Source: Asterionellopsis glacialis (taxonomy: Eukaryota; Bacillariophyta; Plagiogrammaphyceae; Rhaphoneidales; Asterionellopsidaceae). From it: 14,445 bases of DNA. The notes beneath the pieces were generated by a model, which was not told the origin of the DNA, made no database searches, and saw only the letters and a list, made by a program, of their open reading frames with translations. Shown one piece after another: positions 1 to 7,329 of this stretch. The first letter of the stretch is position 1; the number at the start of each line of letters is the position of its first letter. Both the position numbers and the translations under genes were made by a program. Location of the stretch: positions 1-14,445 of the forward strand of contig WKLE02003324.1 in the NCBI GenBank assembly GCA_014885115.2, written 5' to 3'.

Positions 1-73
1 TTCTTGAGATGAGAGGTAATTCTTCGATTCGATCAAATCCAACAATCCTTGAGTTAATCAAATATCTCAGATA

Positions 74-390
74 TTACCACATGCAGAACTCTTGGTTGAA
101 CCGCATTGTGCGCTCGTTAGCATCGATGTTGATATTTTCCTTGGCTACATATCGTTCGCCTAAGTGTTTGCCCTCGGAGTCGATTTCATGAAACATGTAA
201 GCAAGTCGTTCAGCGCCATGACCAAATGGTTGTTCTTTCATTTGAAAACCAACAGCTCAACTATTTTTAAAATCGACAGCAGTCCACGAGTTTTGCCGTC
301 TCTTGTACTTTCCATGATCGAATGTGTAACGTCCAACACAACGAAAATACTGACGAAAATTTCTTTTGAATCGCTGACTGCTTCGATCGA
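74..390 (-). pseudogene. Alpha-kinase N-lobe fragment with a broken frame
   Basis: A 55-codon frame (ATG at 241-239, stop TAA at 76-74) carries the N-lobe signature of atypical alpha-kinases, the eEF2K / myosin heavy chain kinase class. It has a PFGHGAERLAYMF glycine-rich segment, then HEIDSEGK, then GERYVAKE, whose Lys (codon 142-140) matches the ATP-binding lysine, then RFNQEFC. The frame just upstream on the same strand is open for 50 codons (390-241), ends LKIVELLVFK and stops at TGA 240-238. That stop overlaps the ATG, so the two frames are one base apart. A one-base loss in the AAATGAAA run would explain this. An intron (donor A|GTACAAG, acceptor TTGAG|CT) is possible, but at 53 nt without a CTAAY branch site it is weaker. 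The catalytic C-lobe is not seen; it is either lost or lies left of position 1, where GTAATA (77-72) could act as a donor. The family call is fairly secure; whether this is a pseudogene or a partial gene is not. Confidence 0.65.
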
Positions 391-910
391 TCAGTTGAAA
401 GTTCTTCTTCACCCGTTTTTTTTTTCGGATCTTTTATTGGTTCCTTCAAACACTTGATTTGCAAATGTAACTCGCTTTTTTTGGTTTTCCGTTCGCGTTC
501 CTACATCTCAGATCATCCCTAATCCATGCAGATATGGCATGTTTTCTCTTGTGGTGGTAAGTAGCCGTTGTTCACATGTTGTAGATCAAAGAATAAACAA
601 AGCAACGCAAAACAATGCATTCCTTTCCATGTGTGAGAGTAATTACTTGTTCCTGTTTCTACGCAAGTTCGGTTATTATCTCCCTGTCGTCCCTCGTTTT
701 TTTTACATGGTCTCATATATTCCACGAAGGATGAAGGGATCTATCTGTCTGAGGGCGTGGTTTCCGATAATTTTGAAAATTTCAGGGGAAAGATGGGATT
801 TCATGACTCCATCCGAATATTATAATAATATATGAGAAACCCATTGCCATCCATCATACGACATTGAGGTAGACGGGGAATGCCTTGGTTATTGGAGCTA
901 TATTAAGCCC
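391..910. other. Spacer, no convincing gene
   Basis: No conserved motif or RNA gene was recognised. A plus-strand frame is open from ATG 539 to TGA 833-835 (98 codons). It is in the same frame as the gene starting at 911, so only that one stop separates them. A strong donor-like GTAAGT lies at 557-562, and an acceptor-like TTTCAG ends at 785. No splice that I could construct joins these cleanly to the downstream frame. A minus-strand frame at 519-725 ends in a Cys-x-x-Cys pair resembling the start of a RING finger, but nothing follows it. Confidence 0.5.
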
Positions 911-1465
911 ATGGCAGCTGCAGACAATGGGATATTCTCGTGTTCAAACGGCGATTTTGTTTATAGAGCTCTGAAGTTTGAAAAGACTCCCGTTTCGTTT
1001 TCGACGGATACTTTTGCCACAAATGCCCCTAGATTCTGGACTGGTCAGGTGAAGATAGAAGTGTATGAAGCAATTCAGGATGGATATAGGAGAGTATTTG
1101 ATCACCAGTCTTCTTGGCAGGGTGGAGACGTTGGATTCATTAAAGGTTTATCAGAACCTGGCACAGATAAGGGTGTCAAGACAGGAATAGGTTCAAACTC
1201 TGGTGTGGACAAATTTGGCAGAGAGGGAATTGTTGCAAATTTTTCCCCAGGTCGAAAGTTAGAAACAATTACTGTGAATTACTGTTCCGTACTTGGCCTG
1301 ATCCATGCTGGTTTACTACCCAAACCGCCAGTGTGGGATTTTCATAGAGTGAAGCATCCTCTGAAGGATGATGAAAAGAAATGTCCTCAATATAAACGTA
1401 TCAAGGTTGGGGCAGTAGAAGATATTGTACCTGCAAAAGAATATGACTTTTTTGATCTAACCTGA
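911..1465 (+). CDS. Unrecognised 184-residue protein
   Basis: An uninterrupted 184-codon frame starts at ATG in the context CCCATGGC and ends in TGA. It is the longest frame here and its composition is protein-like: mixed charged and aromatic residues, with a Gly/Asp-rich middle (about residues 70-115) containing WQGGDVGF and GSNSGVDKFGREG. A hydrophobic stretch, YCSVLGLIHAGLLPKPPVWDF, lies near residues 127-147, and the C-terminus is charged (KHPLKDDEKK). There is no signal peptide or clear membrane helix. I do not recognise the family and assign no function. The frame stays open for 25 codons upstream of the ATG, back to a TGA at 833-835, so the true start could lie in an upstream exon. It is read in the same direction as Utp14 but 1.1 kb away, so the two are not obviously linked. 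The upstream alpha-kinase fragment is on the other strand. Confidence 0.6.
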   Translation: MAAADNGIFSCSNGDFVYRALKFEKTPVSFSTDTFATNAPRFWTGQVKIEVYEAIQDGYRRVFDHQSSWQGGDVGFIKGLSEPGTDKGVKTGIGSNSGVDKFGREGIVANFSPGRKLETITVNYCSVLGLIHAGLLPKPPVWDFHRVKHPLKDDEKKCPQYKRIKVGAVEDIVPAKEYDFFDLT

Positions 1466-2583
1466 TTGCTTCAAAGTTAGAACAGGGGGCAAGATTGAAA
1501 CTGTAACAAATACTGTATGACACCATTATTGTAACATCATTCACCAGAAGATATGAAACAATACTGAGACCCTCTACCATCACAAGGATTGTTTAATTTT
1601 TGCTATATTAATGTTTGTGTTTTCTAGAGTCATCAGGAGCATCTATTCCCTGTGTTTTTGAATTATAAATAGCTTGTTTTGATGATTCTAGAGATATCTA
1701 TTCTTCTACGAATACAATCTAGTTTATTTTTAATTTTCAATATTTCAATACATCGAATATTTTTCACGTTTGTTCTTCGTCCTCCTTTGAAAAATGTTTA
1801 TGCGTATTCATTTTAAATCCATGACACAATCTTGTACACTTGACATCCTAATGTTTTACCTGTAAGTGCACAAAGAAACAACCATGCTTTAAAAACAGAA
1901 TTTTGCATATACCAACAAGTATAAATTTCCACAGTCAATGTATAGAATACAGTATGTGGTGCTACCTAGAGGATTGATGAATATTGTTGAGAAACTAATT
2001 GTTCCAAAATCTGAACTGAAACAATCACTTAGAACACGTATACGAGAAACTGTACATTTTGACTTTTGCCTCTAATAGATAGCAGTAATGGCGTACTGAT
2101 TTTTATAAGTAGAAGTACTCGTGCTAATGTGTGGCGGGATAGGCTATCGTGTTTGTTGCCTCCATTGTTGGGAGAGAATTGTGAATCTAGAACTCCTGCA
2201 GACAGTACATGTGTCTATTTGACTTTCCCTCTGTCTTTAGGACTAGGACTACTCTAGAGAGAGAGTCCTACAAGTAGTGTTTCCCACGAGATCGATTAGG
2301 ACTAGGACTAGTCTTTAGTCCTAGATGCAGATGCACGACAGATTCCTTTCGTGCATGCTGACAAGCGCAGATAAACTATCCATACCAGGTAGAGGTCTGT
2401 CCTTCAGTCTAAGCATACACCTCTAGTAGAGAGAGGACCTATTGGGTTCTGAGTTTATGTCGGAGCTCCATCGCTTTTGAGAAACAACGGAGGAAAAAAA
2501 CCTGTGCTGAAATTGTTCTACAAACTTGAAACCACCGAGGCAAATATTGTACATCTAAAACAACACTAAAACAATAAGGCATC
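1466..2583. other. 1.1 kb spacer with a hairpin cluster
   Basis: The first 700 bases are AT-rich and presumably hold the 3' UTR of the preceding gene; no coding signal is seen. The stretch at about 2235-2440 is a dense group of short inverted repeats, annotated separately. From there to the Utp14 start (2584) the sequence is A-rich with no in-frame upstream ATG context of note. It probably contains the Utp14 promoter and 5' UTR, although no TATA-like element was assigned. Confidence 0.5.
2238..2436. repeat. Cluster of short inverted repeats upstream of Utp14
   Basis: Several hairpin-forming pairs lie within 200 bases. AGGACT at 2245-2250 pairs with AGTCCT at 2264-2269 around CTCTAGAG. CTAGGACT at 2302-2309 pairs perfectly with AGTCCTAG at 2317-2324 (7-nt loop). 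ATGCACGA at 2331-2338 pairs with TCGTGCAT at 2349-2356 (10-nt loop), extended by CAG/CTG across a one-base bulge. CCTCT at 2420-2424 pairs with AGAGG at 2432-2436. The nonamer TAGGACTAG occurs three times (2238, 2297, 2303). This could be a degenerate miniature element or a cis-regulatory array; no target-site duplication was identified. Confidence 0.55.
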
Positions 2584-5145
2584 ATGGTGAAAAGGCGAAA
2601 CAAGGAGCCTCGGATCGTTGATCACGTCTCTGATTCAGATGATGAAGAAATTCCTGAAGATGAGGCTTTCAATTCTGATGATGAACGAAAATATGGTGCC
2701 TTTTTTGAAAAAAGTAACAAGTACAAATCCGACGGGGGGTCAGAAGAAGAAAGTTCAGATAGCGACGAAGAGTCGGACAGTGAGGAGGAAGATGGCCTTG
2801 CTTCTGATGACGAAGATTCTGAAGGTGATGGTGGACAATACATGTTAGATTTATTGGCAAAGCTGGACTCTTCAAATAACGAAGCAAAACAATCGAAGTC
2901 ATCATTGAAATTGGCATCAAGCATCAAGGAGTCTGAATTTTCATCTTCCGTTGTCCAAGGGAAAAAGTTAACTCTTGACGCATTGATGGAAGGGTTAGAG
3001 GATACCAAGGGATTTGGCGTCATGCAAAAAACTATGAAAGATGTTGCGCAGGGACAAACAACTTCTGCACCGGTCGCAAAAAAGGTATCCGATCGTGCTC
3101 AGCGGAAAGTTCATTACGAGGAACAGTCTGAAGAAATTGCTAGATGGATCGATGCCGTGAAGCAAAACCGTGAGGCAGAATCACTTGACTTTCGTCCGAA
3201 GGAGAGGATGAAGGTTACACGTGAGGAGCTAGTTGATAAATTTGTGCCAATAACAGATTTTGAAAAAGAACTTTCAGACGCCCTTGAGAAAACTGGACAA
3301 ATTGACGAGGAAGCCATTTTGAAAAAGGAACAAGCTCTTTTGGCAGAAGACGATTTAGGCTCAAATAAAATTACTATTGAGGAATACCAAAAACGAAGGG
3401 GGCAACTTGCAAAGATTCGAGCGCTCATGTTCTATCACGAACAAAAACGTCACCATATTAATAAGATCAAATCCAAGAAATATCGCAGAATCCGTAAAAA
3501 ACAGCGAGAGAGACAGAAGGAGGCAGAAGTTGCGGCTCAAATCGAAGATGATCCAGATCTTGCAAGGGAGCTAGAAGAGAAGGAGGAAGTAGACCGAATG
3601 AAGGAGCGCATGACTTTGGCTCATAAGAACACGAGCAAATGGGCAAAAAGAGTTTTGAAACGAGGAAAGAATGTCGATGTCGATACGAGGAGAGCACTGT
3701 CAGCTCAGCTAAAACGTGGAGATGATTTAAGAAAAAAGATGGGTGCCACTCGCGATCAAGAGGACGACGAGGACGACGATGAAGATCTTGCTGAAACTGC
3801 CCGCAAGGTTCTCGCAGATACAGAAGACGACAGCGAGGATCCTGCACAAACGAGTGGATTATTCAAGTTATCATTTATGCAACGTGGCATTGAAAAACAG
3901 AGACAACAGGCCAAGGACGAGGCACGTCAACTACTTAATGAACTAGAGTCCAATAAACTTGATGATGCTAGTGAAGATGAAAGTGAAGTAGATAGCCCAG
4001 TGCAGAAAAAGACACCAAAAATTGCTTCTGAAGCAGAAATGAAAGATGTTTTACAAAGTGGGCAACTCGTGGCTTCATCTTTGGAGTTAGGCAAATCCAA
4101 CTCCATCTCTGTCAGTGGTGGCATTGATATTGACATTTCCTTGTCAGACAAAAATACCAAGTCTACAAGTAGAACCAGTAAGCCAGATGATATTGTAACT
4201 CCATCTGGCCACACTAGCACCTTTGAGGTAACCAATGACCCAGAAAAAGGAGAAAATGCTCAGACGAAACAATCTGAAATTAGCTTAAAGCGCGCCAAGG
4301 CACAAAGTAAAAGGAGTGTTCAAACATCACAATTAAAAGAAAACGAAGAAGTGAATCCCTGGATGTCTGAAATAGGACCAAAAAATGGAGATGGTGGTAG
4401 TAGTAAGAAGAAGCGAAAAACCATCGGTAAAAATGGAGTTATCAATGTTGAAGGTGCAGCCGATCTTGTTGCTAATAGTGACGACAAGGAGCCAAAAGAA
4501 AATAAAGAGGAAAAGGAGAATAGATCATCAAAAAAAATTTCTTCTTTGACTCAAGAAGAGTTAGTTCGACGGGCTTTTGCTGCCCCAACTAATGAGGAAG
4601 TCGACGAAGAGTTCGCAAAAGAAAAGGTAAGATAATGTTTTGTGTTTTCTCTGTTGTGCTTGTGCAGCATGAACTAATGAAAGAATGTACTCTATTATCT
4701 GCTTATAAATTAGGAGGCCATGGTTACAAGAGATGACCCAACCCGAAAGCAGCAGGAAAGTTCAAAGGAAGTGTCGGGGTGGGGAAGCTGGGCAGGGGAA
4801 GGAGCTCCACTACCAAAACCAGCCCGGAAACTTCCAAAACATCTAAAACCTCCTGAGAAAAAATTACCAAAACGAAAGCGGCAGGACGAAAAGAGGCGAA
4901 ACGTTATCATAAACGAAAAGCGTGTAAAGAAGACGTCCAACAATTACCAGATTGCTAACATACCATATCCCTACACATCAAGAGAAGAGTATGAGCGTGC
5001 AATGGCTGGAGGAGTAGGGAGTGAATGGAACACAACGGGTGGCGTCAAGAACATGACACGTTCCGAAATCCTTACTAGAGCAGGAAAGATCATCCAACCA
5101 TTATCTAAGAAAGTAAAAGTTAGAAGAGCGCCTGCTAAATTCTAA
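2584..5145 (+). CDS. UTP14: U3 snoRNP / SSU processome protein Utp14, two exons
   Basis: Exon 1 is 2584-4626 (681 codons) and exon 2 is 4714-5145, joined in phase 0 to give 824 residues, within the family's usual range (yeast about 900, human about 770). Utp14 is a nucleolar factor for 18S rRNA maturation in the small-subunit processome; in yeast it activates the DEAH helicase Dhr1. Family landmarks appear in order: a Ser/Asp/Glu-rich N-terminus (about 15-85); SDRAQRKVHYEEQSEEIARW at 169 onward, continuing into KQNREAE; RALMFYHEQKRHHINKIKSK (about 279-298), then a basic stretch; MTLAHKNTSKWAKRVLKRG from 343; FMQRGIEKQ; NPWM at 591; LTQEELVRRAFA; GWGSWAG at 703; and VIINEKRVKK with IPYPYTSREEYERAM near the C-terminus. 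The ATG at 2584 is the first in frame and precedes the acidic region directly. Very acidic and very basic blocks alternate, as in the family. Confidence 0.95.
4627..4713 (+). other. Utp14 intron
   Basis: An 87-nt intron has donor AAG|GTAAGA and acceptor AAATTAG|GAG. A CTAAT branch-like site lies at 4674-4678. Removing it joins codon 681 (AAG) to GAG in phase 0 and restores the conserved order AFA..EEFAKEK followed by GWGSWAG. Without splicing the frame stops at the TAA at 4633-4635. The alternative CAG acceptor ending at 4667 would put exon 2 out of frame. Confidence 0.9.
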
Positions 5146-5675
5146 TTAATTTTTAAAATAATTTGAACTACCATCTTTCAAAAATTTAAGGTGGAATTTG
5201 CATCTTCAGTTGCATAAAAATTGTTTTGATACAGCCTTGTCCTCGATGCGATGGTGTCAAAAAAGTTCCACCCCAGTGCATAGGTCCTAACTAGTAAAAC
5301 TTGTGTCGCGTGAGGAACAAAGTAATAATTTAGTAGCAGTGCTAATTTATTCTTTGATATGAATAATTTTGTTTGTCGTGACAAAAGTATCTTCATTTCT
5401 ACAGTGATATCTAGTACAGACAGTGATGTTTCCTAATGGTGAAATGTAGTACTAGAGTAAAATGAGTAAATTAGTCTATTGTAGGTGTAATGGTACGCCT
5501 TTTTCATAGGCGTATTATCTCGTACTTTACCAACTTTTATTATTTTACCAGATTTTTTAGAATCTCGTTTTTTTTACCAGAAAAAAGGCCTTGGTAAAAA
5601 ATCAAGGCTGTATTGGTTTCATTAGGTCTACTAGAGTTTTGTAGGACTAGTCTACTGTAGGACGGTGGACTATCC
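5146..5675. other. Spacer between Utp14 and riboflavin kinase
   Basis: This is AT-rich sequence with no gene seen. It holds a clean hairpin, TACGCCT at 5494-5500 with AGGCGTA at 5508-5514 (7-nt loop). At 5526-5600, TTACCA recurs next to T-runs and is followed by its reverse complement TGGTAA. A GTAGGACTAGTCTAC near-palindrome (5641-5655) ends only 20 bases before the riboflavin kinase ATG. The last 300 bases should contain the riboflavin kinase promoter. Confidence 0.5.
5494..5514. repeat. Perfect 7-bp stem hairpin in spacer
   Basis: TACGCCT and AGGCGTA are exact reverse complements around the loop TTTTCAT. It lies about 350 bases past the Utp14 stop and 160 before the riboflavin kinase start. 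It could be a 3' processing structure or a chance hairpin. Confidence 0.4.
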
Positions 5676-6341
5676 ATGAGGTGGTTTACGATTTTGGATT
5701 TTCTCGGAATTGAAACGCAGGCACAGACGCGATCTTTGCTCAATCTCGAAATGACGACCTCCGATTCCACCTCCGACCAAGCGAGTTCGCTATCATCGCG
5801 AGATGTAGCTCGACACCTTCCAATCCGTTGTGTGAGTAAGGTGGTTCGTGGATATGGCAGGGGAAGCTCAGACCTGGGTATTCCGACTGCAAATCTTTCA
5901 CGAGAGGATGGTTTGTTCAGTGTCGGCAGCTTTGATGACTTGCCTAAGGGCATATATTGGGGTTTTGCGAAAGTGGGTGAAAAAAAAAGTGAGGATGAAA
6001 AATCTAGTACAGTTCTAACCGCAGCTATATCCATCGGCTACAATCCAACTTACGGAAACAAAGAAAAAACAGTAGAACCACACCTTATCGCTAGTAAAGA
6101 CGACAAGCGCAGGCATGCTTCATCTTGCGGTGAAACTGTTTTGGGGGATTGTTACGATGAAACTTTAAAAATGTCCATAATTGGCTATCTGCGACCAGAG
6201 TTACCGTTTGAAGGAATCGAAAAGCTAGTCGAGGCTATTAAAGTTGATATTTCCAAGTCAGAGGAGTTAGGGTCAAATCCAGATGCAGCAGCTCTCAAAG
6301 AACGTGCATGGGTCGAAACGGATGGGACTAGCCTGATTTAG
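5676..6341 (+). CDS. Riboflavin kinase (flavokinase)
   Basis: This single-exon protein of 221 residues phosphorylates riboflavin to FMN with ATP and Mg2+, the first step of FMN/FAD synthesis. It spans the flavokinase domain: GYGRGSSDLGIPTANL (59-74, nucleotide/Mg loop with the PTAN motif); KGIYWGFAKV (91-100); AAISIGYNPTYGNKEKTVEP (116-135), where Glu134 matches the catalytic Glu; then DETLKMSIIGYLRPELPFEG (161-180) and LVEAIKVDI. Compared with the human enzyme, the segment after VEPHLI carries an insert of about 20 hydrophilic residues. No FAD synthetase or HAD-phosphatase partner domain is fused, so it is monofunctional as seen. The first 25 residues precede a second ATG at 5751 (MTTSD); they could be an organelle-targeting tail or untranslated. 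The last codons and the TAG stop fall in an ACTAGCCT..AGGACTAGT inverted repeat, suggesting that the C-terminus was altered by repeat insertion. Confidence 0.93.
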   Translation: MRWFTILDFLGIETQAQTRSLLNLEMTTSDSTSDQASSLSSRDVARHLPIRCVSKVVRGYGRGSSDLGIPTANLSREDGLFSVGSFDDLPKGIYWGFAKVGEKKSEDEKSSTVLTAAISIGYNPTYGNKEKTVEPHLIASKDDKRRHASSCGETVLGDCYDETLKMSIIGYLRPELPFEGIEKLVEAIKVDISKSEELGSNPDAAALKERAWVETDGTSLI

Positions 6342-6348
6342 GACTAGT
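6328..6348. repeat. Inverted repeat containing the riboflavin kinase stop codon
   Basis: ACTAGCCT (6328-6335) can pair with AGGACTAGT (6340-6348) with one bulged A. The TAG stop (6339-6341) is also the first three bases of a TAGGACTAG nonamer, the same nonamer found at 2238, 2297, 2303 and 5642. The last residues (TSLI) are encoded by the repeat. It may also act in mRNA 3'-end formation; that is inference. Confidence 0.5.
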
Positions 6349-7252
6349 TAGGGCAAAGAGTGCTTTTGAATACTCCAGTACACGCGCAGATTCAATGAAA
6401 GTGGTGTCCCATAGTTTAGGAGCAAGTAGAATGAACTATACTATACGTATTACAATTCTTTCCTTATTTTTAGTATGGGTCAACTGATCATTTAAACAGG
6501 AAGTCTGTATTATCTGTGCTTTACAACATGTCCACGACTTTCAATATGCCTTCTACACGCAAAATAAATCGAATTATTCTATAGGTACGAGCTTGAAAGG
6601 CATTATCAAGTGCATGTTTCTCTTTCTCTTATACTTCCACCAATATTATTTTTAGTAAACTTTGTACGCCGAAGAACAGAACGAAATTCGTGTTGCGTAC
6701 GTTTTCGCCTACTTGAAGCAGAATCAAGAAGAATATTCGATGCTTTCGTCGATTCTGATGCTTGAAACTTGATTAGAGTGCATTAAGTAGACAACGGCCC
6801 TTTACTAGCTAGAGTCCCTCTCTAGAGAGTTAGTTCTTGCCCGTGTATGATAAAAGTGATGGCAAAAGAGAAAATCTTTTGAAAAAACACAAAAAGGAAA
6901 CACTTTCGGTTGACTAGCTCTACGGCGCACAACGCGCGAAATTCCGGAAGTATTTTTGACATCTTTTTTTTTGTCTTCTTGTCTTACGTGCCTGCATATC
7001 CATCCAACAGGCTCGCGGTTGCATAGAACAATCTCGAATCTCAAAATCCATATCAGATGCATGCACAGTCAAGAACAGAGACAAAATCCGATAAAGACGT
7101 TGTCATTGTCGTACGCCAAAGCCTCGATACTGGTCTTTACATTATCCAGGTTCCTTCTGGAATACCACCATTGCTTGATCGCCTCACTCATTGGCAGGCT
7201 CTAACATCAAAACTAGAAATTGTACTCAAATCAAAGAAAGTAACAACGATCA
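6349..7252. other. Spacer and probable 5' leader of the WDR89-like gene
   Basis: No complete gene is recognised. At 6659-6772 a 37-codon plus-strand frame has protein-like content (YAEEQNEIRVAYVFAYLKQ) but no start codon, and an alternative frame over the same bases is also open. CAGAATC at 6719-6725 and GATTCTG at 6751-6757 form an inverted repeat. A perfect 12-bp palindrome, CTCTCTAGAGAG, lies at 6818-6829. From 7057 an AUG-started frame overlaps the WD40 gene and is listed separately. Acceptor-like sequences ending at about 7149 and 7197 mean part of this leader could be intronic. Confidence 0.45.
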
Positions 7253-7329
7253 ATGGCAGCTACCGAATTATCTCCAAGTCGGACAGTTGTGACAAGCTTC
7301 ACACCGCGCCTTTCTCGACCGCAAAATGA
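7057..7329 (+). other. Upstream ORF overlapping the WDR89-like start codon
   Basis: A 90-codon frame from ATG 7057 runs 77 bases past the WD40 protein's ATG (7253) in a different frame. Its first 60 codons read like protein (DKDVVIVVRQSLDTGLYIIQ, then VPSGIPPLLDRLTHWQ). I recognise no family. If transcribed in the same mRNA, it would oblige scanning ribosomes to bypass its AUG to reach the WD40 start, so it could repress translation. Alternatively, ATG 7057 lies in a leader intron (acceptor-like TATCCAG and TTGGCAG occur inside it), or it is a chance frame. Confidence 0.3.

Noticed and set aside
519..725. Minus-strand frame ending CHICMD, like the start of a RING finger
   Set aside because: It stops immediately after the first Cys pair, no further Cys/His ligands follow in any frame, and there is no good donor at the end.
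1975..2019. TGATGA followed by CTGA, resembling snoRNA boxes C and D
   Set aside because: Spacing is short, there is no terminal stem and no C'/D' pair; such short motifs occur by chance in AT-rich sequence.
2066..2257. 63-codon plus-strand frame before Utp14
   Set aside because: TTG start, no motif, and runs into the repeat cluster.
2622..3023. 133-codon minus-strand frame over Utp14 exon 1
   Set aside because: Ser-rich mirror of the acidic GAA/GAT-rich coding strand; a shadow of Utp14.
4662..4667. TGTGCAG as the Utp14 intron acceptor
   Set aside because: It gives exon 2 a frame incompatible with the conserved GWGSWAG and C-terminal motifs; the acceptor ending at 4713 restores them.
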